From: an uncultured Collinsella sp.
Lineage (GTDB): Bacteria; Actinomycetota; Coriobacteriia; Coriobacteriales; Coriobacteriaceae
Assembly (NCBI GenBank): GCA_937925715.1
Contig: CALAMG010000030.1
Coordinates: forward strand, 1-48,571
DNA length: 48,571 nucleotides
Direction of reading: 5' to 3'
The translations under genes were made by a program, and so were the position numbers. Numbering within the stretch: the stretch's first letter is position 1; every line of letters begins with the position of its first letter. This document shows, piece by piece, positions 32,073-40,398 of the stretch. Under the pieces are notes generated by a model. The model did not search any database, was not told where the DNA came from, and worked only from the letters and a program-made list of their open reading frames with translations.

Positions 32073-33239
32073 ATGTTCGAGAAGAGTGTCGAGGAGCTCA
32101 CCGAGCTCGGCGCCCAGATCACCACGGCCGAGATTGCTCAGCAGCCCGAGCTTTGGCGTGATACGCTCAACATCTATCGCGAGAACAAGGAGGCCATCGA
32201 GGCCTTCCTGGCCGAGGCTCGCGCTATGGGCGAGGGTCGTCTGTCCGTTGTCTTCACCGGTGCCGGTACGTCCGACTACGTTGGCGATACCTGCGCCCCG
32301 TACCTGCGTCACGCTGGCAACACTGATCTCTACGACTTTAAGCCCATCGCCACGACCGACATCGTGAGCGCCCCGCGCGACTTCCTGCGCGCCGAGGATC
32401 CCACGCTCGTGGTTTCCTTTGCCCGCTCTGGCAACAGCCCCGAGAGCCTTGCCGCCGTTGCCGTTGCCAAGGAGCTCGTCCACAACGTCAAGTTCCTCAA
32501 CATCACCTGCGCTCCCGAGGGCAAGCTTGCCGTCGAGTCTGCCGATGATCCCAATGCGCTGACGCTGCTCATTCCGCGCGCCAACGACAAGGGCTTCGCC
32601 ATGACCGGTTCTTATTCCTGCATGACCCTGCTCTCCACCCTTATTTTCGACACTGCCTCTGACGAGCAGAAGGCCGAGTGGGTCGAGACGATTGCCAAGA
32701 TGGGCGAGGAGGTCATCTCCCGTGAGCCCGAGATCGCCGATTACCTGGCTGGCGATTTCAACCGCGTGACCTACTTGGGTTCTGGCTCCTTCGGTGGCCT
32801 TGCTCAGGAGAGCCAGCTCAAGATCCTCGAGCTCGCTCACGGTCTGGTCGCTACTTCCTACGACACCTCCATGGGCTATCGTCACGGACCTAAGTCCTTC
32901 GTCGACGATAAGACGCTCGTCTTCGTGTTCGTCAACAACGACGCCTACACCCGTCAGTACGACATCGACATCCTCAACGAGATCGGTGGCGACGAGATCG
33001 CTCAGCACACCATCGCCGTTCAGCAGGAAGGTGCCACCGTCTATGAGGGTGAGTCCTTCACCTTTAAGGGCTACGAGGCACTTCCCGAGGGTTACCTTGC
33101 TCTGCCGTTCGTGATGTTTGCCCAGGCTATCAGCCTGCTCAACTCCGTCCGCGTGGGCAACACGCCCGATACGCCGAGCCCCACCGGCACGGTCAACCGC
33201 GTGGTTAAGGGCGTGACGATTCACCCCTTCACCGCTTAA
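32073..33239 (+). CDS. agaS: SIS-domain sugar isomerase/deaminase (AgaS-type)
   Basis: AgaS-type proteins convert galactosamine-6-phosphate to tagatose-6-phosphate and ammonia. 388 aa with two SIS folds; sugar-phosphate-binding Ser/Thr motifs include FTGAGTSDYVG and SFARSGNSPES in the first and YLGSGSFGGLAQE plus GYRHGPKSFVD in the second. It is an individual transcription unit behind the promoter at 31998-32033 and in front of nagA. Gene context (hexosamine PTS, nagA, pfkB) supports the AgaS reading over other SIS proteins such as glucosamine-6-P synthase isomerase domains. Confidence 0.88.
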   Translation: MFEKSVEELTELGAQITTAEIAQQPELWRDTLNIYRENKEAIEAFLAEARAMGEGRLSVVFTGAGTSDYVGDTCAPYLRHAGNTDLYDFKPIATTDIVSAPRDFLRAEDPTLVVSFARSGNSPESLAAVAVAKELVHNVKFLNITCAPEGKLAVESADDPNALTLLIPRANDKGFAMTGSYSCMTLLSTLIFDTASDEQKAEWVETIAKMGEEVISREPEIADYLAGDFNRVTYLGSGSFGGLAQESQLKILELAHGLVATSYDTSMGYRHGPKSFVDDKTLVFVFVNNDAYTRQYDIDILNEIGGDEIAQHTIAVQQEGATVYEGESFTFKGYEALPEGYLALPFVMFAQAISLLNSVRVGNTPDTPSPTGTVNRVVKGVTIHPFTA

Positions 33240-33257
33240 TCGCGTCCCCCTGTAAGG

Positions 33258-33294
33258 GCGCCCGTCCGCTCATAACGGCGGGCGGGCGCTTTTT
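33258..33294 (+). terminator. Intrinsic terminator after agaS
   Basis: 12-bp GC-rich stem (33258-33269 with 33278-33289, one G-T pair), then five T residues. Confidence 0.93.
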
Positions 33295-33356
33295 GTTTTA
33301 CGTGAGCTGGGTATAAGCATTACCACAGTCAACTGCTTTAGAAGCGAGGAGTGCAT

Positions 33357-34526
33357 ATGAGCACGTACGCAATTAAGGCTGACAAGTTCTTCTTGCCGGC
33401 AGGCCCGCAACTGGGCGGCTATCTTATGGTCGAGGATGGCGTTTTTGGCGCCTGGCAGGCCGACGAGCCCTCTTGCGAGATTAAGGACTACACGGGATCG
33501 TGGATCGCACCGGGTATGGTCGATACTCACATCCATGGCTTCTACAACCACTCAACTACCGATAACGATCCCGAGGGCATCGATATCAGCTCAACCGAGC
33601 TCGCCCGTCGCGGTACCACCAGCTGGCTGCCCACGACGTTCACCGATGGCGTCGAACAGATCAAGGACGCCTGCGCTGCTATCGCCAAGGCGGACGAGGG
33701 CCGCGGCCCCGACTTCTGCGGTGCCCGCATTCAGGGCATCTACCTGGAGGGCCCCTTCTTTACCATGAAGCACGTGGGCGCGCAGAACCCCGCTTACCTG
33801 ATTGACCCCTCCGAGGAGGTTTTCGACCAGTGGCAGGAGGCTGCGGGCGGTCGCATCGTTAAGAGCGCCATGGCCGCCGAGCGCGACGGTGCCGCTGCTT
33901 ATGCGGCTGCTCTGAACGCCAAGGGCGTGGTGACCAGCATCGGTCACTCCGACGCCACCTACGATGAGTGCATCGCCGCTATCAATGCCGGTGCCAGCTG
34001 CTTTACGCATACCTATAACGGCCAGCGCGGTCTGCATCACCGTGAACCCGGTGTCGTGGGTGCTGCCATGTCCACGCCCGAGACCTACGCCGAGATCATC
34101 TGTGACGGCAAGCACGTAAACCCTGCCGCCATCAAGGCACTGCTGCAGGCAAAGGGCTGGCAGCACACGGTGCTCATCACCGACTGCCTGGGCTGCGGCG
34201 GCATGCCCGAGGGCAGCTACACCAGTGGTGGCATGGACGTCATCATGAAGGACAACCTGTGCTGGCTCGCCGACGGCAAAAGCATTGCCGGCTCGGTGCT
34301 CACGCTTGCCCAGGGCGTCAAGAACATTGTCGATTGGGGCATCGCCAGCGCTGATATCGCCATTCGCATGGCAACCGAGGTGCCGGCTCGCTCTGCGCAC
34401 ATCGAGGATAAGTGCGGCAGCATCATGCCGGGTCGCGACGCCGACTTTGTCGTGTTCGACCATGAGCTCACCCTCGTCGAGACGTATGTTGGCGGCCAGA
34501 GCGTCGGCAACGCCTTTACCGATTAA
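33357..34526 (+). CDS. nagA: N-acetylhexosamine-6-phosphate deacetylase
   Basis: Removes acetate from GlcNAc-6-P (or GalNAc-6-P). 389 aa from ATG 33357, with GAGGAG upstream. Metal-site and substrate motifs are present: DTHIHG, EGPFF (metal E), GHSDA (H), THTYNGQRGLHHREPG (H), and the catalytic Asp in LITDCLGCGG. The C-terminal 43 residues recur as a degraded copy at 37247-37384. The Cys residues replacing the usual Ala in TDALAAAG are noteworthy. Substrate (GlcNAc versus GalNAc) is inferred from the linked AgaS. Confidence 0.92.
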   Translation: MSTYAIKADKFFLPAGPQLGGYLMVEDGVFGAWQADEPSCEIKDYTGSWIAPGMVDTHIHGFYNHSTTDNDPEGIDISSTELARRGTTSWLPTTFTDGVEQIKDACAAIAKADEGRGPDFCGARIQGIYLEGPFFTMKHVGAQNPAYLIDPSEEVFDQWQEAAGGRIVKSAMAAERDGAAAYAAALNAKGVVTSIGHSDATYDECIAAINAGASCFTHTYNGQRGLHHREPGVVGAAMSTPETYAEIICDGKHVNPAAIKALLQAKGWQHTVLITDCLGCGGMPEGSYTSGGMDVIMKDNLCWLADGKSIAGSVLTLAQGVKNIVDWGIASADIAIRMATEVPARSAHIEDKCGSIMPGRDADFVVFDHELTLVETYVGGQSVGNAFTD

Positions 34527-34532
34527 CGATAG

Positions 34533-34570
34533 AAAAAGACGGCGGGCCCGAATCTGCTCGGACCCGCCGT
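34533..34570 (-). terminator. Terminator of the minus-strand flavodoxin gene
   Basis: ACGGCGGG/CCCGCCGT stem (34539-34546 and 34563-34570); read on the minus strand it is followed by TCTTTTTC. It may also help stop nagA transcription. Confidence 0.82.
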
Positions 34571-34601
34571 ATGGGTTAAACGCTCAAAAGCACCTTAACA
34601 G

Positions 34602-35186
34602 TTACAGCTTGTTAACGATCTTCTTTGCCGTGCGCTTGACGCCGGCCACAAGACCCCCCGCGGGATGCTCCTTTTCGTATGCTAGACGCTTCTCGCGCTT
34701 GGCGTACTCTTCGACGATGATGTCGCCATACTCGTCTTCGATCTTGTCGAAGAAGTCGACGGCGCCCTTAATTTCCTCAGCGGTCGGGTGTCCCTTCTGG
34801 ACGCCGCCGGTGAGTTTGAACGGCCCCCACGTATCAAAGCCGGGACAGCCGTAGACGCCCATAAAGATGGCCTGCCTCATGCGGCAGATGCCATCGATAT
34901 CCTTGCCGTACCACTTGTTTTTGCCACCGTAGGTCATAAGGCCAAACACCTTGTCCTGCGGCTGCAGCACGTTCGTGAGCACGCGTGCCATGTCCTTGTC
35001 GATCTCGGAGTAATAGATGCCCGTGGCGACACCGATCAGATGGTATTCGTGCAGGTCGGGGTACTCGTTTTTACCGAGTGACTTCACGTCGAGGGTATCG
35101 ATCTCGGGGTGCGCCTCGACGATGGCGTCCACGAGCTTTTTCGTATTGCCGTGGTGGTGTGAGGCATAAAGGATGATGGTTCGCAT
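34602..35186 (-). CDS. Flavodoxin-family protein
   Basis: 194 aa from the ATG at 35186, which has GAAAGG upstream; a longer frame extends past this to 35774 but has no site. The N-terminus MRTIILYASHHHGNTKKLVD is a flavodoxin FMN-phosphate loop, and MTYGGKNKWYG and YGCPGFDTWGPFK follow. A Lys-rich C-terminal end may contact membrane or nucleic acid. Electron-transfer role is likely; partners are unknown. It is divergent from the epimerase gene and convergent with nagA. Confidence 0.88.
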   Translation of the reverse strand: MRTIILYASHHHGNTKKLVDAIVEAHPEIDTLDVKSLGKNEYPDLHEYHLIGVATGIYYSEIDKDMARVLTNVLQPQDKVFGLMTYGGKNKWYGKDIDGICRMRQAIFMGVYGCPGFDTWGPFKLTGGVQKGHPTAEEIKGAVDFFDKIEDEYGDIIVEEYAKREKRLAYEKEHPAGGLVAGVKRTAKKIVNKL

Positions 35187-35342
35187 AAGAAGGCCTTTCA
35201 GCTGTAATTGCATCAATGTCTGTATGGTACCCCGTTGCATGGCTGGGAAACCGGACGCATCGATGAACGTGCGGGTTTGTCCTTTGGTCAGGGCCGAGAC
35301 GGGTTCTTGCGAGCAAAAAGCAGTTGTTCGAAAGGATGGACA

Positions 35343-36224
35343 ATGGAATACGCTCTCTCCAACGATTCGATTTCTATCAAGGTCTCCACGGCCGGTGGTT
35401 CGTTTACCTCGATTGAGGCTGGAGGTCGCGAGTACTTGTGGCAGGGCGATCCCGCCGTGTGGTCCGGCCAGGCACCGATTTGCTTCCCGATTTGCGGAGG
35501 TTTGCGCGATAACAGCGCCATGACGTTTGCCGGACATCATGTGAAGCTCGCCCGCCATGGGTTTGCGCGCAAACAGGAGTGGAAGCTGCTGAGCCAGAGC
35601 GAGAACGAGCTGGCGATGTGCCTGGCTTCGGAGGATAACGCCGCGCTGCTGAGCGATTATCCGTATCCGTTTAAGCTTGTCGCCCGCTATACGCTCGAGG
35701 ACGCCGCCGTGCGCGTCTCCTATGAGGTTACCAACGAGGGCACCGAGGACATGCCTTTCTTTATCGGTGGACACCCCGGCTTTAGGTGCCCGCTCGATGA
35801 GGGCGAGGCCTATACGGACTACGAGTTGCGTTTTGAGAAAGACGAGGCTGCTGAGCTTTGCACTGCCGTCCCCTCGACTGGCTTGATTGACGTGACCAAC
35901 CGCTCCAAGAACCCCATGGTGGGAAAGACGCTGCCTCTGTCACATGAGCTCTTCGATTTTGCGGAGACCATCTTTGACGTGCTCGAGAGCCGTCAGGTCA
36001 CGCTTTCCAAAAAGGGCGAGGACAAGGGTGTTCGCCTGAGCTTTGAGGGCTTCCCGTACCTCATTGTGTGGAGCAAGCCCGAGGGTGATTTTGTGGCAGT
36101 TGAGCCCTGGGGCGGCCTCTCGACCTGTTCCGATGAGGATGACGTGCTTGAGCACAAGCGCGGCTGCCTTATCGCCAAGCCCAAAGAAACCATCGTGCGC
36201 TCGTTCACAATCGAGATTCTGTAG
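35343..36224 (+). CDS. Aldose 1-epimerase-family protein, LacX-like
   Basis: 293 aa from ATG 35343, with GAAAGGA upstream; the longer reading from 35208 has no site. Galactose mutarotase-like beta-sandwich: FPICGGLRDN, the HGFARKQEW motif typical of the LacX/YeaD-like branch, and the catalytic His region IGGHPGF. LacX accompanies lactose/tagatose-6-P genes in lactococci, and these proteins probably handle sugar or sugar-phosphate anomers. Lies 59 bases before the PfkB kinase gene. Assignment to this subgroup is moderate; substrate unknown. Confidence 0.87.
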   Translation: MEYALSNDSISIKVSTAGGSFTSIEAGGREYLWQGDPAVWSGQAPICFPICGGLRDNSAMTFAGHHVKLARHGFARKQEWKLLSQSENELAMCLASEDNAALLSDYPYPFKLVARYTLEDAAVRVSYEVTNEGTEDMPFFIGGHPGFRCPLDEGEAYTDYELRFEKDEAAELCTAVPSTGLIDVTNRSKNPMVGKTLPLSHELFDFAETIFDVLESRQVTLSKKGEDKGVRLSFEGFPYLIVWSKPEGDFVAVEPWGGLSTCSDEDDVLEHKRGCLIAKPKETIVRSFTIEIL

Positions 36225-36283
36225 TCGCATGTAGCCAATTCGTTTTGCAAGGCATAAGGAGCCTGCGAGATAAGGAGCTAGAA

Positions 36284-37219
36284 ATGATCCTCACCGTTAC
36301 GATGAACCCGTCCGTCGATACGCGCTATCAGCTCGATGAGCTCATTATCGACGACGTCAACCGCGTGACGCCCGAAAAGACCGCCGGCGGTAAGGGCCTC
36401 AACGTGGCCCGCGTCCTGGGCCAGCTGGGCGACGATGTCGTGGCAACCGGCCTGCTTGGTGGTCATATGGGCGCCTATATGGCCGAGCTCATGGATGCCA
36501 ACGGCATTAAGAATGATTTTGTGCCCATCAAGGGCGAGACTCGCATCTGTCTCAATATCCTTCATGCTGGCAACCAGACCGAGTTGCTCGAGAGCGGCCC
36601 GACGATTGCCCCCGAGGAGCTCGATGCCTTTACCGCCAAGTTCGCCGAGCTTGCGAGCAAGGCCGATGTCGTTACCATCTCGGGTTCGCTGCCCCGCGGC
36701 GTCGAGGCGGACTACTACGCCAAGATCACGGGCATTGCTGAGAACGCCGGCGCCAAGGTGCTGCTCGATACCTCGGGCGCCTCGCTCGAGGCTGCGCTCA
36801 AGTCCGAGGTCAAGCCTGAGCTGGTCAAGCCTAACCTGACCGAGATCAACGGCCTTCTGGGCACGAGCTTTACCACCGACGATGTGGACGAGCTCCGTTC
36901 CGCGCTCGCCTCTGACGCCCGCTTCTCCGATATCCCCTGGGTCGTCGTATCCATGGGCGCTGCCGGCTCAGTTGGCTTCCACAATGGCCGTGCGTTCCGC
37001 GCCAAGACCCCCGATATCCCCGCCGTTAACGCTACGGGCTCTGGCGATTCGACCATTGCCGGCTTCGCACATGCGATTGCTGCCGGCGCCGACGACGAGA
37101 CGGTGCTGCGTACCGCCAACACCTGCGGCAAGCTCAATGCCATGGATCCCATGACTGGCCACTTGGTCATGGATCGTTGGAACGAGGTTTACAACGGCGT
37201 TGTCGTGACCGAGCTGTAG
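36284..37219 (+). CDS. PfkB-family hexose-phosphate kinase (tagatose-6-P kinase/1-phosphofructokinase type)
   Basis: 311 aa. FruK/LacC-like features: MILTVTMNPSVDTRYQL, GGKGLNVARVLGQLG, and the ATP/catalytic motif NATGSGDSTIAGFAHA (catalytic Asp). TAAGGAG precedes ATG 36284. In this context it most likely phosphorylates tagatose-6-phosphate made by AgaS to tagatose-1,6-bisphosphate; 1-phosphofructokinase is the alternative. No aldolase lies in the window. Confidence 0.88.
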   Translation: MILTVTMNPSVDTRYQLDELIIDDVNRVTPEKTAGGKGLNVARVLGQLGDDVVATGLLGGHMGAYMAELMDANGIKNDFVPIKGETRICLNILHAGNQTELLESGPTIAPEELDAFTAKFAELASKADVVTISGSLPRGVEADYYAKITGIAENAGAKVLLDTSGASLEAALKSEVKPELVKPNLTEINGLLGTSFTTDDVDELRSALASDARFSDIPWVVVSMGAAGSVGFHNGRAFRAKTPDIPAVNATGSGDSTIAGFAHAIAAGADDETVLRTANTCGKLNAMDPMTGHLVMDRWNEVYNGVVVTEL

Positions 37220-37246
37220 GAGCTTGTGCTGCGGCCCCGGCATCGG

Positions 37247-37384
37247 TTGCTAGCTCATGTCGACGACAAGTGCAGTAGCATTATGCCGGGGCGCGACGCC
37301 GACACTGTCGTGTTCAATCCCGACCTTACCCTGGTCGAGACGCATGTGGGTGGCAACAGCGTCGGTAATGCGTTTGCCGAGTAG
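37247..37384 (+). pseudogene. Remnant of a second nagA (C-terminal 43 codons)
   Basis: The frame ending in TAG at 37382-37384 encodes AHVDDKCSSIMPGRDADTVV and onward, matching the last 43 residues of NagA (33357-34526) at 32 of 43 positions without frameshift. No start or N-terminal two thirds remain. It sits between the PfkB kinase and YhcH genes with no ribosome-binding site. Indicates a past duplication, with most of the copy deleted. Confidence 0.88.
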
Positions 37385-37416
37385 CCGCCAAAGAAACGAT
37401 CCGAGAGGGGATTTAG

Positions 37417-37890
37417 ATGATTTACGGTGCATTGGGCGATATCGAGGAGTACCGCGGAATGCTCAAGGGGCTCGACGTGCTGATCGACTGGCTCGAGGAG
37501 AACGATCCGGCGCAGCTCGAGGTCGGCAGCCATCCGATTCTGGGCGACAAGGTCTTTGCGAACGTCATGGCTCCCACGACGCGTCCCGAAGCCGAGGCTC
37601 ACTATGAGACGCATCAGCGCTATCACGACCTGCAGATCGACGTCGAGGGTCGCGAGGCCTTTAAGGTTGCCACGGGCAGCCTGACGCTGGTCCAGGAGTT
37701 TGACGAGAAGGACGACTACGATCTGGTCGATTCCGACGCCTCGATCGCCGGCGATCTTGCTGACGACAAGTTTGCGCTGTTTGTTGCCGGCGAGCCTCAC
37801 ATGCCCACGCTCGAGTTCCAGGGCGATGGCGCGCAGCCGGTCAAGAAGATTTGCTTTAAGCTGCTTGCAGATGCTTACTGGGAGGAGTAG
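37417..37890 (+). CDS. YhcH/YjgK/YiaL-family protein (cupin-like, beta-galactosidase-subunit family)
   Basis: 157 aa; family members bind a metal ion through conserved His/Glu residues. Motifs HYETHQRYHDLQIDVEGREAF, DYDLVDSDA and FALFVAGEPHMPTLE are as in YhcH. These proteins accompany sialic acid and hexosamine catabolism and are proposed anomerases or isomerases. GAGAGGGGA precedes the ATG. Found right after the nagA remnant; role in the amino-sugar locus is inferred. Confidence 0.87.
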   Translation: MIYGALGDIEEYRGMLKGLDVLIDWLEENDPAQLEVGSHPILGDKVFANVMAPTTRPEAEAHYETHQRYHDLQIDVEGREAFKVATGSLTLVQEFDEKDDYDLVDSDASIAGDLADDKFALFVAGEPHMPTLEFQGDGAQPVKKICFKLLADAYWEE

Positions 37891-37950
37891 CGCGCTGCTC
37901 GGCTGAGCTGTTCGTGTTGCGAGCGTTATCCCTTGGGGGAGCTCGCTTGG

Positions 37951-37998
37951 GCCCCGCTGAACGCGGTTCCTTTGGGGATTGCGGTTGGCGGGGCTTTT
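37951..37998 (+). terminator. Terminator after the YhcH gene
   Basis: GCCCCGC (37951-37957) pairs with GCGGGGC (37988-37994) around an inner partly paired loop, followed by TTTTG. Confidence 0.7.
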
Positions 37999-38064
37999 GT
38001 TGAGTAGGAGAGTTTCCGGCGGCGTTGTGCTTGGATTGGCGGAAGCGCGCCCGAAATCAGCAAC

Positions 38065-38087
38065 AAAAAAGCCGCCCGAAGGCGGCT
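38065..38087 (-). terminator. Terminator after tRNA-Thr
   Basis: On the minus strand AGCCGCC-TTCG-GGCGGCT is followed by six T residues, ~11 bases after the tRNA 3' end. Confidence 0.92.
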
Positions 38088-38098
38088 ATCTTGTGCAA

Positions 38099-38174
38099 TG
38101 GAGCCAGCGACCGGGCTCGAACCGGTGACCCCCGCTTTACGAGAGCGGTGCTCTACCAACTGAGCTACGCTGGC
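38099..38174 (-). tRNA. tRNA-Thr (anticodon CGT)
   Basis: A 76-nt cloverleaf on the minus strand: acceptor GCCAGCG/CGCTGGC, D-arm with GTTGGTAGAGC, anticodon stem CCGCT/AGCGG with loop CTCGTAA (anticodon CGT, reading ACG), T-arm with GGTTCGAGCC, discriminator T and encoded CCA. All stems pair. Confidence 0.96.
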
Positions 38175-38331
38175 GGCCATGTGATGGCGCAACTGAGGCG
38201 TCAACGGCTGTCTATGATACGGGACATCGCAAATCCGCGCAAGTGTTCTGACGGCTTTTCTCACTTTAAATGCACTAATATTGGAGACGCGATGTCTTGC
38301 TCTTACGGGTCTCAAACAGAATGGGGCAGCG

Positions 38332-38814
38332 ATGACTCAACCCAAGATTCTTCTCGCACGCATCGACGACCGTTTCATTTACGGACAAGACGTTGAGCTG
38401 TGGAACGAAGCCGTGGGTTCCAACCTTGTCCTAATCGTCAACGATGAGATCGCGGCAGATTCGCGCCAATGGGCACCCATGAGGGTGGCGGCGCCAGAAG
38501 GCGTTTGGACGCGGTTTTTCTCGGTGCAAAGGACCATCGACGTCATTCATACCGCAACGCCTCGCCAATTGATTCTGATCATGGTGGCCTCACCCTCCGA
38601 TGCGCTCGCGCTGGTTAAGGGCGGTGTGCCGATCACCAAGATCAGCATTGGTCATATGCAGGCAGGGGAGGGCAAGCGTCCCGCAACGCCCGCAGTTGCC
38701 GTAGACGACACAGACGTCGCTGTTCTCAGAGAGCTGCAAAAGCTCGGCATAGAACTAGAAATCCGCTATCTCCCCAGTTCCGCCCCCGACCCCATCGGCA
38801 ATCTGTTCAACTGA
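38332..38814 (+). CDS. Orphan mannose-family EIIB-like protein with Tyr at the phospho-His position
   Basis: 160 aa, the same length as the EIIB at 28596 and clearly its paralogue (KGGVPITKISIGHMQAGEGK matches the family). The catalytic motif reads RIDDRFIYGQDVELW: Y17 (TAC at 38380-38382) replaces the phosphorylated His17. Most of the fold looks intact, so it is not simple decay. It has no EIIA, EIIC or EIID neighbours. A regulatory, binding-only or degenerate role is possible. It starts at ATG 38332 with only a weak site (GGGGCAG). Confidence 0.82.
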   Translation: MTQPKILLARIDDRFIYGQDVELWNEAVGSNLVLIVNDEIAADSRQWAPMRVAAPEGVWTRFFSVQRTIDVIHTATPRQLILIMVASPSDALALVKGGVPITKISIGHMQAGEGKRPATPAVAVDDTDVAVLRELQKLGIELEIRYLPSSAPDPIGNLFN

Positions 38815-38880
38815 TCCCTTGGGGACGGAGGAAAACGGATCATTTTGCCTTCGTAGGGGATCTGTGTGGCGCTGTCCGCC

Positions 38881-39032
38881 AAAACTATGCCGGTTTACTA
38901 CGATGAATTGCTTATCGCCGAGCATGCCAAATGTGCAGAGAATAAAACCGCAGGTAGACGAGTTGCTAATTTTTTATAAACCAGCGCGTGGTCGGACATA
39001 GTGGGTTCATCGTAGTAATTCGGCATAGTTTT
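38881..39032. repeat. 152-bp element with 27-bp inverted ends
   Basis: AAAACTATGCCG...TACTACGATGAA (38881-38907) is repeated in inverse orientation at 39006-39032 with only two mismatches in 27. The interior is 98 bp, AT-rich and non-coding. Structure resembles a small non-autonomous insertion element or a long-range regulatory pair. Confidence 0.8.
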
Positions 39033-39080
39033 GTTATGTCACCAATTCGGTGGCATCGAAAAGAAGGATTTAGGCATGAA

Positions 39081-39116
39081 GCAGCGCCCGTCGGCGGTGG
39101 TGCCGGCGGGCGTTGC
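39081..39116 (-). terminator. Hairpin beyond galM
   Basis: 14-bp stem (39081-39094 with 39103-39116, including G-T pairs), 25 bases downstream of galM on its strand. No T-tract follows, so termination is uncertain. Confidence 0.5.
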
Positions 39117-39140
39117 TGTGCGAGATGTCGCGTTGTGGGC

Positions 39141-40193
39141 CTAGTGCCTCATAAAGTGGTATTCGATCACATTGCTGTAGGGATGACCGGGGCCCACGAT
39201 GCCCTGGGGGAACAGCGCATGGTGCGGCGTGTCAGGATACATTTCGGCCTCGAGGGCAAAGCCGGCGCCCCAGCCATAGTTGGCATCGTCCTTGGCGTGC
39301 TCGTCGCCCAGCCAGTTGCCGGTGTAGAGTTGCACGCCCGGGGCGGTGGTGTAGTAGTCCAGCTCACGACCGGTCCACATCTCCTCGACATGTAGGGCGC
39401 GACGCAGGTTGCGGCCGTACTGATAGCCATCGATGCACAGGCAGTGATCGTAGCCACGGGCCTGCTTAATCTGCGGGTCGTCGGCCTCCATGCCGGGTGC
39501 GACGGGGCGCAGCTCGCGAAAGTCAAACGGTGTTCCTTCGACCGGAGCGATTTCGCCGGTGGGGATGTTCTGCTCGTTAATGGGCAAGTAGTGGGCAGCG
39601 TTGGCGATAAAGAAGTGCTCACAGTCCATGCCGGCGTTATGGCCGGCAAGGTTAAAGTACGTGTGGTTGGTCATGGACACGTAGGTGGCGCGGTCGCTCT
39701 CGCAACCATACTCGATGCGGAAGACGCCGGTGCGCGTAACGGTAAACACAGCCGTAAAGATTCGGTTGCCGGGCAGGCCCAGCTCGCCATCCTTAAGCGA
39801 GGTGGTCATGCGCACGGCGTTGTGAGTCTCGTCGAGCTCAACGTCCCATACGCGCTTGTGCAGACCATGCTCAAGATCGCTGTGCAGGTTGTTGACGCCT
39901 TCGTTGGCCGGCATATGCCAGTCCGTGCCGTCGATGGTGATCGTGGCGCCCGCGGTGCGGTTTGCCACGGGGCCGATGGTCGCGCCAAAGCAGGCGGGGT
40001 TGTCAAAGTAATCCTCGAGCTTATCGAAGCCCAGCACCACATCGCGCGCGTTGCCGGGGATGTCGGGCACGTCGATGCCCAACACGGTGGCGCCATAGTC
40101 CATAATGCGAACGAAGATCTCGGGCCCGTTGAGGGTGTAACAATGAACGGGGGTACCGCACGGCGCGTTGCCGAAAAGCTCGGAAGTGATCAT
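39141..40193 (-). CDS. galM: Aldose 1-epimerase (galactose mutarotase)
   Basis: Interconverts alpha and beta anomers of galactose and similar sugars. 350 aa from the ATG at 40193 (upstream TAGGAACC). Conserved features: NRTAGATITIDG, NLHSDLEHGLHKRVW, SMTNHTYFNLAGH with the catalytic His, YDHCLCIDGY, and the acid/base Glu region GFALEAEMYPDTPHH. Divergent from the DeoR regulator, which may control it; belongs with the nearby galactoside genes. Confidence 0.93.
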   Translation of the reverse strand: MITSELFGNAPCGTPVHCYTLNGPEIFVRIMDYGATVLGIDVPDIPGNARDVVLGFDKLEDYFDNPACFGATIGPVANRTAGATITIDGTDWHMPANEGVNNLHSDLEHGLHKRVWDVELDETHNAVRMTTSLKDGELGLPGNRIFTAVFTVTRTGVFRIEYGCESDRATYVSMTNHTYFNLAGHNAGMDCEHFFIANAAHYLPINEQNIPTGEIAPVEGTPFDFRELRPVAPGMEADDPQIKQARGYDHCLCIDGYQYGRNLRRALHVEEMWTGRELDYYTTAPGVQLYTGNWLGDEHAKDDANYGWGAGFALEAEMYPDTPHHALFPQGIVGPGHPYSNVIEYHFMRH

Positions 40194-40398
40194 TTGGTTC
40201 CTAACATCGAGGTATTTCGGACAAACTGTAGCGCGAACAGGCGAGATTATCACTACACCCCACTAAAGCAGGGGGTATTTTTCTCAAAAAAGTGATGATT
40301 GGAGCTGTGCGGGCGTTCATTTCTGACGCGCGCGAGTCTGATACAATTTGTTCGTTATTGTTTGAATTGACGTGAGCGTGGAACAGCGAGGACTCATC

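Larger units (their letters stand above)
38815..39140. other. 326-bp gap holding an inverted-repeat element
   Basis: Contains the ~152-bp inverted-repeat element at 38881-39032 and, nearer galM, a hairpin at 39081-39116. No coding sequence is supported. Confidence 0.65.

Noticed and set aside
27573..38958. A 15-base identity AAAACCGCAGGTAGA between 27573-27587 and 38944-38958
   Set aside because: The flanks do not match and one such 15-mer match is expected by chance in a window of this size.
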